Notes: generated by a model from the letters alone, not told the origin. Numbered from the stretch's first letter, positions 34,801 through 40,517 are shown. The stretch is DNA of 64,000 nt from Siphonodentalium dalli (GCA_032622095.1 CP136062.1:160574875-160638874), one strand, 5' to 3'. A program made the numbers and translations.

Positions 34801-37121
34801 TGCAGAAATCGCTCGATGGCTCTAATCTGGCGAACGGTTTCAGTAGTACTCCAAATCGACCTTTTGTGAGTATCTTTTCAAATGTAGTTAAGTTTTTTAT
34901 GTACATTATAAGATATTGTGTTGGATTGACGGTAACATTGATTGACGGCTTAGAGTATATGTTCAACTGAGTTGCGGTTGAACATAGACCTGAAGTCATC
35001 AATGTCACATCTTGTTACCGTTAATCTACCACAATAATGTATACGTTCTGCCGACAGTCCTGGTCATTCATAGCAATTTGACATTTATTCCAAAGAATGA
35101 TCAGCAGAAAATAGCTGATTTGTAGTCTTGAAATAGCGATTTAGAAATATTATGTTGCCATAAAATGGTTTAAAATGACTGATTATCAAGATAATGCTTT
35201 TTATTATACACTCAACAGTGAATTATAGAAAAAAATGCGTTTAGATAAACATCGATATCACCCAGAAGGGGATACAGAAGAATATACTTTCACACTAGCT
35301 CGCACGTGCGACCGATTCACTTGCATGTACCAATGCGCTACCGGAATATTTCAAGCCGTTAATGTTTATTTCCGGGTACTCAGAATCATAAAGTTGCAAA
35401 TGAAATGAACCTCAATGCAAATTCAAAGCATTTCAAACGTATTCGGGTCATTGACAGCGACAGCGATTCAATTTATTGAAAATTGTTTTCAATTTCGAGC
35501 CAGTGTTTCCTGGTGTACTGTTTCTGGTTTAATTTCTCATTCTATGTTTGTGTTGAAGAAGGACAAAGTGAAAGAACCCATCGTGATATTCTAAATTATA
35601 TTATTGATATTATTACATTTATAATTAAAAGCTATTTTATGTTGAAATTCGACATATTTATGGGCGGAAATAAAGGGAAGAATACGAGAACTATATGTTT
35701 ATATTCTGCGGATGGTGAAGTAGCATTGCGTGAACAGGCAGCGATCAGCTGATGGCTTCAAAAATAATGCATCGATTGAAGACCATTGTGAGATCATTTA
35801 TCGTCGTAAATGGTGAATTTCTTTGGAAATGCGTATAATAAAAAGAACATCTAATGTTTTCTGAGTGGATACTAAAAAATATGTCATTTGTGACCGAGAC
35901 AAATGTTTATTTTCGCTCGCGGCATGCCGCTTGCGAAAATATACATTTGTCTCGCTCACTCATGACATATTTTTCGGTATCCACTCAAAAACAGTAGATA
36001 TCCTCTAATTATCTCAGTAGTCCTTGTGTGTTGTCAGTAGAAATTTTGCTGTTGGCAGATTTCCACAGTGCAACATTTAAGACAATGTCCAGCAAATTGT
36101 CTCAATTTTGCACAAAACATCAGCAAGCTCGGAAATTTGCCTAGGCTAAATAATAGCCGATGATATTTATTTTTGCCTGGACATTTGCCCCGGCTCAGTC
36201 CACACTAATTAAAGACATATTATGGACAAGTTAGTATTCAGGCGCCATGCCAACTGGGGGAATATAGCATTATACTAACATTGTCGAAAATCTCAAGCAA
36301 ATCAACCGTATAATTCCATAGAAAACATTGTCTGAACTATGCTCAATTGTAAATATTTACCTCTTGAATCGAGACGCAACTATCTGCGATAAATTACGAA
36401 AAGGATTTCATCCTCGAGAGTCATTGCATTTAATTAATATATAAGAATGACGGTGTGTGTTGTCAACTTGGATACAATATTTGTAAAAATAACTACCTTG
36501 AGCAAGATTATTCTCCATTCTATATCTGATCACCCTACTGGAGTGTTTCATATCACTTTAAGCTGGAGATACACAATCTTTAACACTGCAGATCAACAAT
36601 TATCACAACTTCATGGACCAGCCTAGAGGTTTCAAATTGGGAGAACTCACTTCTCCCTGTTTGTTTCGTAGGAAGAAGTGGACTGTTATCAGGGAGAAGT
36701 CACAATGGCTGAAGTTCAATTTACACCCCATCATCACCCTTCTATGATCCATTAAGTATTATGCAACATTTATAAGATCATCATAGTGAGTAAGAACACC
36801 ATTATAGTCAGTAAATATTGATTAAATATTCTGTTGGGACATATGCATACTGGAATATGAGAGAGAAGTCACTTCCTGGGATAAAACTAGAGAGAAGTGA
36901 CACATTTTAAGGAGAAGATCTCTCAAGTCTCTCTCTAGGTTGGTCCCTGCACAACGTAGCTGTCTACAGTCATGAATTGAATAATTATACCATCTTACCT
37001 TCTCTTTCAGTCGATGAAACCAAGAAAAAAGTGTGTAAACCTGAGGGACTTACTGTTTCTGTTAGAACAGGAACGATCTACAAACAAATCAAACGTTCTA
37101 TATCGGACGTTCCTAAAATAG
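9635..37121 (+). CDS. TAF4: TAF4, TFIID subunit, complete gene (14 coding exons)
   Basis: TAF4 is a core TFIID subunit. Its histone fold pairs with TAF12, and its TAFH domain receives activators. Coding exons are 9635-10816, 13593-13739, 14527-14767, 15943-16070, 19584-19673, 20506-20667, 24416-24624, 24956-25125, 28133-28263, 29905-30030, 32254-32310, 33287-33391, 34806-34865 and 37011-37121. The total is 2919 nt, or 972 residues plus stop, similar to human TAF4 (about 1085). All junctions are GT-AG and the phases agree. Domains: a conserved N-terminal stretch LDDILSSDVDDNAVKDLV, a long Ser/Asn/Gln-rich region, TAFH at about 530-610, and the histone-fold/C-terminal TAF4 domain at about 720-972 with DDDINDVATMGGVNLSEES, KSRSKNEDPEQMKLKQKAKE and the terminal VNLRDLLF...LYRTFLK. 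I chose the 9635 start because the family's conserved N-terminus begins there. Confidence 0.96.
11046..11432. mobile_element. CCGCGGTG-rich repeat, copy 2
   Basis: Shares CTGGACAAAACAAGTGTCCA, repeated CCGCGGTG/TTCGGCCG motifs and the AAAGATGATACAAACC block with 1880-2100. It lies in TAF4 intron 1 and is far more GC-rich than its surroundings. Confidence 0.65.
11527..13517. mobile_element. hAT-type non-autonomous element with nested insertion
   Basis: The ends are TAGAGCTGGGACGGTTATG and the inverse CATAACCGTCCCAGCTCTA. An exact 8-bp duplication TATAATAC flanks it (11519-11526 and 13518-13525), which is the hAT signature. Without the inner element at 11808-12889 it is about 900 bp. No transposase frame is seen. 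Confidence 0.9.
11808..12889. mobile_element. second hAT-type element nested inside the first
   Basis: The ends are TAGTGATGTTCCGATAAT and the inverse ATTATCGGAACATCACTA. The exact 8-bp duplication GATCTTAC lies at 11800-11807 and 12890-12897. Inner sequence carries repeated TCCGAT/ATCGGA. It is non-autonomous and clearly the younger of the two insertions. Confidence 0.9.
13593..13739 (+). CDS. TAF4: TAF4 exon 2
   Basis: Encodes residues 395-443, including LPPGLHIGPGTVLMKNEQGQ and LVLVPGQ, which corresponds to the LPPGMVLVRSENGQL-type segment of vertebrate TAF4. The acceptor TTTCAG|AACACA and donor GTACCT|GTAAGT are both in phase 0. A copy of its 3' edge lies 52 bp downstream in the intron. 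Confidence 0.95.
13753..13773 (+). repeat. tandem copy of the TAF4 exon 2 3' edge
   Basis: ACAACAATGCaAAATAAGGCA repeats exon positions 13701-13721 with one mismatch in 21, offset 52 bp, just inside intron 2. Confidence 0.8.
13961..14292. mobile_element. small inverted-repeat element in TAF4 intron 2
   Basis: The ends GGTTTGGGTT and AACCCAAACC are inverted copies about 330 bp apart, with AT-rich filling. No clear target-site duplication. Confidence 0.45.
14527..14767 (+). CDS. TAF4: TAF4 exon 3
   Basis: Encodes residues 444-523 plus one base. It is Pro/Ser/Thr-rich low-complexity sequence linking the activation region to the TAFH domain. Acceptor TTTCAG|ACAACA; donor GGAA|GTATGT, phase 1, which fits the AT left at the start of exon 4. 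Confidence 0.88.
14790..14919. mobile_element. 130-bp inverted-repeat element
   Basis: Ends TTCAGGCCTTAAAA and TTTTAAGGCCTGAA, with GAGAATCA repeats inside. It sits 22 bp after the exon 3 donor. Confidence 0.6.
14990..15115. mobile_element. left end of a TTAACC(A/C)TTTCTTTACTAAATACTC element
   Basis: Matches the left ends at 20862 and 23073, including GTTCAGATAACAAGTTCAAC. No right end is seen, so this copy is truncated. Confidence 0.6.
15116..15942. other. rest of TAF4 intron 3
   Basis: AT-rich with no recognised element apart from a poly-G run of about 16 bases near 15753-15768. Confidence 0.5.
15943..16070 (+). CDS. TAF4: TAF4 exon 4, start of TAFH domain
   Basis: Encodes residue 524 (split codon) to 566. 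MLENVKKCKNFLSTLIKLAS is the hallmark first helix of the TAFH/NHR1 domain and is nearly identical to vertebrate TAF4. Acceptor TTTCAG|ATATGC; donor CTTATT|GTAAGT, phase 0. Confidence 0.97.
16190..16720. repeat. interspersed repeat with CCAGACTG ends
   Basis: Shares TTTCCATTACCACA(A/C)GCAAGCATTA, the ATTCGCCACATAGCTAA segment and the AATACCTAGCAAGGAGAAT segment with sequences at 38376-38690 (partly inverse) and 50385-50760. Class unknown. Confidence 0.55.
17009..17050 (+). repeat. decayed copy of the TAF4 exon 5 start
   Basis: GGATGGCAAAGGGGAACTGA and the following CTGTCCACAGAA align to exon 5 (GGACGGCAAAGTAGAACCTG and onwards) at about 80 percent over some 38 bases, by my manual alignment. 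It lies 2.6 kb upstream of the true exon and has no obvious working splice sites. Confidence 0.65.
17120..17245. repeat. dispersed repeat split by the hAT insertion (left part)
   Basis: The block TTATACGCC...GGGACGTATTATG...TGAAATTTAGTATG continues after the hAT element at 18413-18620 with TACAGGTCAAGTTTGAATTC. This shows that the hAT element landed in an older repeat. Confidence 0.6.
17254..18404. mobile_element. hAT-type non-autonomous element, 1151 bp
   Basis: Ends TAGTGCTGGGCGGTATTT and inverse AAATACGCCCAGCACTA. The exact 8-bp duplication GCACAAAA lies at 17246-17253 and 18405-18412. Inner ends are rich in ATACCG. No transposase frame is seen. Confidence 0.92.
18413..19500. other. TAF4 intron 4, right part
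   Basis: The right half of the split repeat (to about 18620) is followed by AT-rich DNA with a (TA)n run at 18922-18943 and TATATCTATTTATATCTATC sequence. No exon is seen. Confidence 0.5.
19519..19560 (+). repeat. tandem copy of the TAF4 exon 5 start
   Basis: AACCTGAAATGTTCACAGAA at 19532-19551 is an exact 20-base copy of exon positions 19597-19616, offset 65 bp. The context is close to that of 17009-17050 (ACAGAATRATTCATA). Confidence 0.85.
19584..19673 (+). CDS. TAF4: TAF4 exon 5
   Basis: Encodes residues 567-596, DGKVEPEMFTERLQVELKSS then PQPLLVPFLK. This is the conserved second half of the TAFH domain, including the PxPxLVPFLK motif. Acceptor TTTAG|GACGGC; donor TTAAAG|GTAAGA, both phase 0. 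Confidence 0.97.
19738..19950. mobile_element. 213-bp near-perfect palindrome, TA-flanked (Tc1/mariner-like MITE)
   Basis: TA|CAGTAATGCTCTAAATAATC is mirrored by GATTATTTAGAGCATTACTG|TA, and the two arms pair almost to the centre (AGAGCTTTCCGACGAATGGC). Relatives are at 23159, 50060 and 57546. Lies in TAF4 intron 5. Confidence 0.85.
20069..20250. mobile_element. TTAACCCTTTCATGAC element, 3'-degenerate copy
   Basis: Starts TTAACCCTTTCATGACAGAG and contains the GCCAGTGCATTCTCTTATATATGC hairpin with its inverse arm. The second hairpin is partly lost and no right TTAA end is seen. Confidence 0.7.
20281..20430. repeat. imperfect palindrome
   Basis: TGTGGAATAGCGAGAGCT pairs with the inverse of TTTTTGCTATTCCACACC. 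GAATAGCAAGCAGGACTA pairs with the TAGTTCTGCTTGCTGTTC region. Probably a small foldback element. Confidence 0.55.
20506..20667 (+). CDS. TAF4: TAF4 exon 6
   Basis: Encodes residues 597-650. KSLPMLRHYL matches the end of the TAFH domain (KRSLPALRQL in vertebrates) and is followed by Ser/Pro/His-rich linker. Acceptor TTACAG|AAAAGT; donor CACCCG|GTAAGT, phase 0. The 3' edge with its donor is tandemly repeated just downstream. Confidence 0.93.
20618..20835 (+). repeat. tandem repeat of the exon 6 3' edge and donor, about 3.5 units
   Basis: Units begin GT(C/T)CTCTAC near 20618, 20675 and 20738, with a partial one near 20802. Each carries ATTACCCCATC(G/T)GGCCC and CACACC(C/T)GGTAA. Donor GT positions are 20668, 20730 and 20797 (the last weakened to GGTAAAT). 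Periods are 62 and 67 bp. Confidence 0.9.
20862..22702. mobile_element. TTAA-flanked element with TTAACCCTTTCTTTACTAAATAC ends
   Basis: The left end TTAACCCTTTCTTTACTAAA is mirrored by TTTAGTATAGAAAGGGTTAA at 22683-22702. It contains a hAT-type insertion (20980-22003). TTAA target use and CCCTTT ends suggest a piggyBac-type MITE. Confidence 0.75.
20980..22003. mobile_element. hAT-type non-autonomous element, 1024 bp
   Basis: Ends TAGAGATGGGCGGTACTCGG and CCGTCCATCTCTA. The exact 8-bp duplication GCTACAAC lies at 20972-20979 and 22004-22011. The inner ends have runs of ACCGATACCG. A right-end relative is at 2100-2213. No transposase frame is seen. Confidence 0.92.
22708..23076. mobile_element. 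369-bp foldback element with TTAA flanks
   Basis: TTAA|AGGTATTCAATCTGATC is mirrored by GATCGGATTGAGTACCT|TTAA. The arms also share ATTTCTTTGGCTTC, TCTCGAGATCTGCAGTAA and GGCCCAGAAACA(C/T)GTGGTCAAA. A diverged relative is at 62028-62462. Its right TTAA is also the left TTAA of the next element. Confidence 0.85.
23159..23292. mobile_element. TA-flanked palindrome, shortened copy
   Basis: Relative of 19738-19950 with TAATGCCCTAATTAATCGAC and GGGCATTACTGTA. The centre is shortened. Confidence 0.8.
23431..23868. mobile_element. CAAGCC-family hairpin element, long form (438 bp)
   Basis: Left CAGGCCTGAAATTAGTGTGC and right GCACACTAACTCAGACTTG, each followed inward by the GACAGGCA / CATTTGCAGAATGAGGTC arm. 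The two ends each form a hairpin of AGAGGGTGAATTTAGTGA(C/T)GCT. The middle contains GCCTCATCTGCTATGGGAGA and GATTATGCAATTATGCC. Confidence 0.85.
23958..24345 (+). repeat. interspersed repeat, copy 1 of 3
   Basis: AAAGTGATGTGAAACACTCC...AATGACTCT...GCATCGCC-type block ending near CATAATACCGGGTATGTCTTTAA. Copies are at 36207-36563 (inverse) and 46831-47185 (direct). About 360 bp, no coding capacity. Confidence 0.75.
24416..24624 (+). CDS. TAF4: TAF4 exon 7
   Basis: Encodes residues 651-719 plus two bases. His/Pro/Ser-rich linker (GNHPQHLPHRPPSKSHHHSP) then a basic stretch (HKDKRKYESLK) that leads into the C-terminal domain. Acceptor TTTCAG|CCTTTT; donor CTCAA|GTTAGT, phase 2. Confidence 0.92.
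24625..24955. other. TAF4 intron 7
   Basis: 331 bp of AT-rich sequence with no repeat that I recognise. Confidence 0.6.
24956..25125 (+). CDS. TAF4: TAF4 exon 8, histone-fold start
   Basis: Encodes residues 720-776 plus one base. The split codon plus DDDINDVATMGGVNLSEESK and the following ILATNSEFIGAQIRSCKDEQ are the diagnostic opening of the TAF4 C-terminal/histone-fold region that pairs with TAF12. Acceptor TTTCAG|AGATGA; donor TATAG|GTAAAT, phase 1. Confidence 0.97.
25160..25365. mobile_element. CAAGCC-family hairpin element, truncated
   Basis: CGGTCCCCAGAGGGTGAATT, TTCACCCTCTGGGAACCTCA and GCCTCAATTGCTATGGGAGA are present, but the outer ends are missing. It begins about 35 bp after the exon 8 donor. 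Confidence 0.7.
25366..27245. other. TAF4 intron 8, middle
   Basis: A short CG-rich patch of GCGCGAGCGAT/CGCTCGCGCGTCGCC repeats lies at 25373-25450, followed by two diverged direct copies around TAAAGGAACAAACACAA (26020 and 26232) and AT-rich sequence. No exon or complete element is recognised. Confidence 0.5.
27255..27396. mobile_element. CAAGCC-family hairpin element, fragment
   Basis: AGATGAGGCCGAAACAGAAT...CCCCAGAGGATTAATTTGGTGATGCTAGC and the inverse TCACCCTCCGGGGACCTCAT, ending near TGCAAGTGACAG. Confidence 0.7.
27721..27912 (+). repeat. interspersed repeat shared with 57286-57460
   Basis: ATTTTACAACAAGAA(A/C)CAATCTATACTG and TCAAAGTTTTAAGGCCAAA recur in the same order in both places. 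Confidence 0.7.
28133..28263 (+). CDS. TAF4: TAF4 exon 9
   Basis: Completes codon 777 (Ala) and encodes to residue 820. KKHGITDISPDTVNLISHGT and the following QERLRDIIEKLSVIAEHRLD are the rest of the TAF4 histone fold. Acceptor ATTTCAG|CGAAAA; donor TATAAG|GTGAGA, phase 0. The residue before KKHG is Ala where vertebrates have Gly. Confidence 0.96.
28530..29500. repeat. degenerate tandem repeat in TAF4 intron 9
   Basis: Units contain AACTTGAACAAATATCAACTGATTT, GGACTTGCT and CGAAAA(C/T)TGGCCAG(G/A)(T/A)CCG near 28570, 28710 and 29310, with a shorter one near 29470. It is of the same general style as the repeats at 1-600 and 42838-43140. Confidence 0.65.
29497..29526 (+). repeat. displaced copy of the TAF4 exon 10 3' edge and donor
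   Basis: TGCTGATGCGAGTTGTGAAGGTTAG differs from the real exon end and donor at 30011-30035 by a single base in 25, about 510 bp upstream. Confidence 0.85.
29617..29710. mobile_element. CAAGCC-family hairpin, fragment
   Basis: GAGGTTCCCAGAAGGTGAAT to ACCTCTGGTGACCTCATTCTGCAAA. Arms are short and eroded. Confidence 0.65.
29905..30030 (+). CDS. TAF4: TAF4 exon 10
   Basis: Encodes residues 821-862. DVKSQLKFLEELDKVEKKRH and EEQEREMLMRVVK form the conserved charged helix after the histone fold. Acceptor TTACAG|ATGAAT; donor GTGAAG|GTTAGC, phase 0. Confidence 0.97.
30110..30481. repeat. degenerate tandem repeat
   Basis: Two units sharing TTCTAGAGTTA(A/T)C(C/T)TTC(C/T)TTGTTTATCT, ATGACTTATCG-type and TCTCAATGAAATTT sequences. 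A third unit is split by the next insertion. Confidence 0.65.
30498..30741. mobile_element. CAAGCC-family hairpin element, compact double-hairpin form
   Basis: Two hairpins of AGAGGGTGAATTT(C/G)(A/G)TGATGCTA separated by CTTACAACTCAGC. The right end is CACACTATTTCAAGGCTT; the left end is eroded. Flanked by GCTTTCAATATAGTGT (30482-30497) and GCTTTCAATACAGTAT (30742-30757), a 16-base near-duplication. Confidence 0.85.
30902..31164. mobile_element. TTAA element, CATGAC end type, two hairpins
   Basis: TTAACCTTTCTATGACTGGA at the left and TCATGAAAGGGTTAA at the right. It contains the CCAATGCATTCTCATATATATGCGAG hairpin twice, joined by AACAATATTAACCTTGACAT. Confidence 0.85.
31165..31909. other. 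TAF4 intron 10, unassigned stretch
   Basis: Contains diverged 'TGAGTTATGACCCTTAGTTC' repeat material; no exon or complete element recognised. Confidence 0.5.
31910..32163. mobile_element. CAAGCC-family hairpin element, compact double-hairpin form (254 bp)
   Basis: CAAGCCTTGAAATAGTGTGC at the left and its inverse GCACACTATTTCAAGGCTTG at the right. Almost identical to 41378-41631. No target duplication is visible at this copy. It ends 90 bp before exon 11. Confidence 0.88.
32254..32310 (+). CDS. TAF4: TAF4 exon 11
   Basis: Encodes residues 863-881, SRSKNEDPEQMKLKQKAKE, a nearly invariant stretch of the TAF4 C-terminal domain. Acceptor TTGTAG|AGTCGG; donor AAAGAG|GTAAAT, phase 0. Confidence 0.97.
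32328..32445. mobile_element. CAAGCC-family hairpin, fragment
   Basis: TGGTCCCCAGAGCGTGAATA to TCATCCTCTGGGGGACCTCA, then GGCCTCATCTGCTATGGGAG. Outer ends are lost. Starts 18 bp after the exon 11 donor. Confidence 0.7.
32567..33076. mobile_element. 510-bp foldback element
   Basis: ATCATGCCATTAATC...GTAGAGATCATATTCCA pairs with the inverse TGGCATATGATCTCTACCGG...GGTTAATGGCATGAT. The arms (about 185 bp) also share AACTTTTTGAAGTTTTGACAGG and the TTCACTGTAGGTGAA block. The loop is about 130 bp. Confidence 0.82.
33287..33391 (+). CDS. TAF4: TAF4 exon 12
   Basis: Encodes residues 882-916. QFEQEQERQKDTNLTALIAS then GKRRKTQIGELGQ matches the (R)DANLTALAAIGPRKKRK segment of vertebrates, with a basic KRRK cluster. 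Acceptor CCACAG|TTTCAC; donor GGCCAG|GTAAGA, phase 0. Confidence 0.96.
33392..34344. other. TAF4 intron 12, left part
   Basis: No exon is seen. A fragment near 33985-34031 (ATAATCAGTATACCAATATGCTCCCAGCACTA) resembles the right end of the hAT element at 17254-18404. Confidence 0.5.
34345..34746. mobile_element. CAAGCC-family hairpin element, long form, eroded
   Basis: ATAGTGTGTCTGACATTTGC at the left and GCAAATGTCAGACACACTAT at the right. The middle has the GATAAATTGCATAATCGAGG and CTCCCATAGCAGTTGAGGCC segments typical of the long form, here in inverse orientation to 23431. Confidence 0.8.
34806..34865 (+). CDS. TAF4: TAF4 exon 13
   Basis: Encodes residues 917-936, KSLDGSNLANGFSSTPNRPF, a weakly conserved linker equivalent to the Gly/Ser-rich piece before the last TAF4 motif. 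Supported by good sites (TTTGCAG|AAATCG, CCTTTT|GTGAGT) and matching phase 0 on both sides. Confidence 0.85.
34866..35848. other. TAF4 intron 13, left part
   Basis: AT-rich, no exon or complete repeat seen. Confidence 0.5.
35849..36001. mobile_element. 150-bp palindrome
   Basis: GAGTGGATACTAAAAAATATGTC...GAGACAAATGTTTATTTTCGC pairs with GCGAAAATATACATTTGTCTC...GACATATTTTTCGGTATCCACTC around a GGCATGCC centre. Probably a MITE. Confidence 0.8.
36207..36563 (-). repeat. interspersed repeat, copy 2 of 3 (inverse)
   Basis: Inverse counterpart of 23958-24345; shares AGTCATTGCATTTAATTAATATATAAGAA and TGGAGTGTTTCATATCACTTTA. Confidence 0.75.
36564..37010. other. end of TAF4 intron 13
   Basis: Purine-rich GGAGAAGTCAC/AGAGAGAAGTCAC repeats at 36650-36940, otherwise nothing recognised. 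Confidence 0.5.
37011..37121 (+). CDS. TAF4: TAF4 exon 14, terminal exon with stop
   Basis: Encodes residues 937-972 and TAG at 37119-37121. KKCVNLRDLLFLLEQER then STNKSNVLYRTFLK matches the invariant TAF4 C-terminus (VNLRDLIFCLENER...LLLYKAFLK). Acceptor CTTTCAG|TCGATG, phase 0. No clear AATAAA follows within a few hundred bases, so the 3' end of the mRNA is not assigned. Confidence 0.97.
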   Translation, partial: SMKPRKKCVNLRDLLFLLEQERSTNKSNVLYRTFLK

Positions 37122-37139
37122 CATTTATTGTGACATAGT

Positions 37140-37765
37140 GTTCATAGTTCATCAACAGAGAATATACTACAACCTATTTTCATTGTTCATCGATATCAGC
37201 TCGAAAAACAGAAAATACAATGCCCTATCGTTACATTGGTCATTGATATCAGCTTGAAGGATGAGAGGATAGTCTTCACTCTATTGTTTGATTGGTCAGC
37301 GCTATCAGCTCCAAGAACCATAGAATGTTCATCGATATAATCTCCAAGAATCAGAGAATCATCTTGTTTCATTCACGCCTCAAAGATATGGTGCTGGACT
37401 TTGCAGAATGAGGTCCGAAGAGGTTGAATTTAGTGGGCTAGCATCACCAAATTCACCCTCTTAGGACCTCATTTTGCAAATGTCTGGAATCATTGTTCAT
37501 TGCTATCTGCTCCACAAACCATACAATGTTCATCAATATATGCTTCAAGAATCAGAGAATATAGCCTGTCCTATTGTATCATAGTTCATTGAATTCACCT
37601 CAAAGGAACGGTGAAGATACGATACATCAAACTATCGTTTCATTGTCCCGAGAATATATTTTGATACAAAGTCCAAGAAACAGAATATGCTATACCCTAT
37701 TTGTTTATTGATATTAGCTTCCAGAAACAGTGAATGTTAGTTGATACATGCTCCAAGAAACATAG
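37140..37765. repeat. degenerate repeats after TAF4, possibly its 3' UTR
   Basis: Loose copies of TTCAT(C/T)GATATCAGCTC(C/G)AAGAA and CAGAGAAT recur every 60-110 bp. A CAAGCC-family hairpin fragment (37391-37482) interrupts them. Whether this is transcribed cannot be told from the sequence. Confidence 0.55.
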
Positions 37766-37804
37766 TCTAAGTTTCCATCGACGTGTAAATCGGCTAGTGA
37801 AATC

Positions 37805-38042
37805 GGTAAGGATACTTTTGCGAAAACCCTGTGCCAATGCCTTCTCTTATATATGCGAGTCTCATATATGTAAGAGAATACATTGGCCTAACAATATTTT
37901 CCTTTATCTTGTAAGCCAGTGCATTCTCTTATATATGCGAGGCTCCCTATGTGAGACTCGGATATATAAGAGAATGCACTGGCACAAGATCTTTAATGCT
38001 GCACCAGCGCTGCTCCTGTCATGAACCCCCATGAAAGGGTTA
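37805..38042. mobile_element. TTAA element, CATGAC end type, eroded ends
   Basis: GTGCCAATGCCTTCTCTTAT hairpin and a second hairpin CCAGTGCATTCTCTTATATATGCGAGG, then CATGAAAGGGTTA. Left TTAA end is lost. Confidence 0.75.
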
Positions 38043-38137
38043 TGAATCTTGTACAACCTCTCCCTTTAGCATGGTGAAAGGTCATTGAATTTCATGCTCC
38101 TTTTATGAAGTAACGGATATGTGGAATCGGTTGAATT

Positions 38138-38346
38138 CAAGTCTGCAAATAGTGTCTGTCATTTGCAGAATGAGGTCCCCAGAGGGTGAATTTAGTGATG
38201 CTACCCCGCATAACGGGCTAGCATCACCAAATAAGCAGAATGAGGTCCCAAGAGGGTGAATTTGGTGATGCTAGCCCGCTATGCGGGGTAGCATAACTAA
38301 ATTCACCCTCTGGGGACCTCATTCTGCAAATGACAGACATGCTATC
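38138..38346. mobile_element. CAAGCC-family hairpin element, one arm deleted
   Basis: CAAGTCTGCAAATAGTGTCTG at the left and CAGACATGCTATCG at the right. The inner inverse arm of the first hairpin is missing (GCATCACCAAATAAGCAGAA). Confidence 0.8.
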
Positions 38347-38375
38347 GCATTACTGAGTCGGGAGAATTTAGGGGG

Positions 38376-38690
38376 GATTCCATTACCACACGCAAGCATT
38401 AGCTCTGTGTCACTATAAATAACTTCTGCATTGATTGCATGTAGAATGATGCCAAAGCGAACAAAATATATTTATGAATGACAGATATATACTGTATATC
38501 TGCCGGCTTCAAAATGGTGTTAACTGCTGAAATGTTTGAAAATACATACTTCTATTCTCCTTGGTAGGTATTATTGGTCAATTTTGGACTCTTCACAGAT
38601 GCATTTAGAGTTTAATTACTTGTTGTAATCTCTAATTTGGCATGAAATTTTCAATATGACAGGCAATGTTTATTGCGCTATTTTTAGCTG
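38376..38690. repeat. interspersed repeat related to 16190-16720
   Basis: TTCCATTACCACACGCAAGCATTA near the left and TTGCGCTATTTTTAGCTGTGTGGCAAATA near the right. Confidence 0.55.
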
Positions 38691-38724
38691 TGTGGCAAAT
38701 ATACCAGAGTTAACATTTGATGCC

Positions 38725-39092
38725 CAGATCGCATTATACACAACATATTTCATATTATATAACATTTGGAAGAGGAACCAAAAATATTATATTCAACCAA
38801 GGACAGCTGTGGTCTAGGAGTGTCCACGTAGTGATGATGATTCTCAGATTCACTCCAAGACTTTCCCCGTTATATACCCCAGAATGCATCATAATTCACA
38901 ACTAAGAGAGTTATTCCCCTTCCGTTGAGAATAATAAACTGGCAGTACAGACCAGATCAAAATTACACACGTTGGTACCAAATGACATAAACAACATGTT
39001 TACAGTCTATTCAACAGGGATAAGTTAACAATACAATGTTTCTGAGATTCCTCTTTCAAATGGTATATAATATGGAATATGTGGTATATATA
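38725..39092 (+). repeat. 370-bp direct repeat, copy 1
   Basis: Matches 43880-44262 throughout: AACATATTTCATA, TTTGGAAGAGGAACCAAAAATAT, ACAGCTGTGGTCTAGGAGTG and GTATATAATATGGAATATGT in the same order. Confidence 0.85.
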
Positions 39093-39095
39093 GAG

Positions 39096-39240
39096 GATCT
39101 CACATGAGTTTCTATTTTATACGGAATTTATCAACCGAGTTCACTAAATTCGATTTGAGCCGAGGTTTACCGAGGCTCAAATAGAATTTAGTGGACGAGG
39201 TTGATAAATTACGTATAAAATAGAACGAGTTTGAGATACT
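39096..39240. mobile_element. 145-bp palindrome
   Basis: CATGAGTTTCTATTTTATACG pairs with CGTATAAAATAGAACGAGTTTG, and TTTATCAACCGAGTTCACTAAATT with AATTTAGTGGACGAGGTTGATAAA. Confidence 0.8.
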
Positions 39241-40500
39241 TTTTATCACATGGTCATATAATCGCTTAAATTTTATCGAAAACAACAATAATTAACAGAC
39301 AGAGAACTTTTTCCCAAAGAGCAGCGTGACGTCATTGCACGCGACGATATTACACGTGTCTATTACGCTCGAATATTACATAGGAAAATATTGCTAATCA
39401 TGTGATAAAATGTGATCTGTGGATTAAAAAATTAAATGGGCCTTTAATTGTTGAAATTCATTTGAAAATGACATCGCCGTATGATCATAACTGAAGTGGA
39501 ATTTTCTTGAACAAACTATTTTAATTATGACTCTCACATTTATTATTTTACCTGAGGAAACTGATTCGTTATATTTATTGTTTGTGAGAATCAAATTAGG
39601 TTTGCATCTCTTTGCTTCATATTTTCGATGTATTTTCATCAACTCTACAATTAATATTTCTGATTTAATATTTCACGAACAACTTTATTTTTTGGTAGCT
39701 GCATTTGAAAACTTGCAAAACCCCAAAAAAAGTATGTTGGGAGCAAACGAACCAAATGTCAAGGAGCAACATTTACCCTTTTAATACTAAATGGATTCTC
39801 CTATTCAGTTGTAAAAGTATACACTGGAATGGTCTATTAATCATTTGGAGGGGAAATCGGGTAATAAAAGTAGACGACAGATAATAAAAGTGCAGAAGCA
39901 GTCCTATATATTTGGAGGGAAAGTAGTTTTAGTTAGGTTGCCTGCGCAACATGATGCAGTGTAAAGTAGTGCTAAGATGAGCCCATTGGATGAGACAACG
40001 GATCATGTCAATGCAACATACTGACCAACGCAACGGATGCAACAGAATCATTTGAATGCTTCATTATTCAAGTTTCCTGGGCAACAACACGATGCAGTGT
40101 AAACTGTTATTTGATCCACTAACTTAAATGTCCCTCTGTATTGATTCTTCAAAGCCCCTACATTCTAGGTTATATATAAATATCAAACATAACACATGAG
40201 GCTGATATCAACAAATAAAAACTCATTTGTAGTTTTCTTCGATGTATACCAGGCTTACCAGCTAGTGAAATCGGTTGGGATACTGATGCTTTACGTCAAA
40301 GGCCTTGGGGTATGCTCAGATTATAAGTTCAACAAACATAGGCCATTTGTTGAACATATTATCTTTGCATCATGCACTTACACCCATCTAAATGAATAAT
40401 AAACCATTCCAATCTAAACTTTATAATTTAGTAATGAACGGGGTAATGTTGAGCCATTAGATGTTGGACCATGGAAACTTAATCCAAACTTAGACCAAAT
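39241..40500. other. intergenic, little recognised
   Basis: A right-end fragment of the TTAA 20862 family in inverse orientation at about 39780-39850 (TAATACTAAATGGATTCTCC), and a piece of its inner sequence at about 40310-40430. No gene seen. Confidence 0.5.
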
Positions 40501-40517
40501 AAATAAAAATTCTCTGT

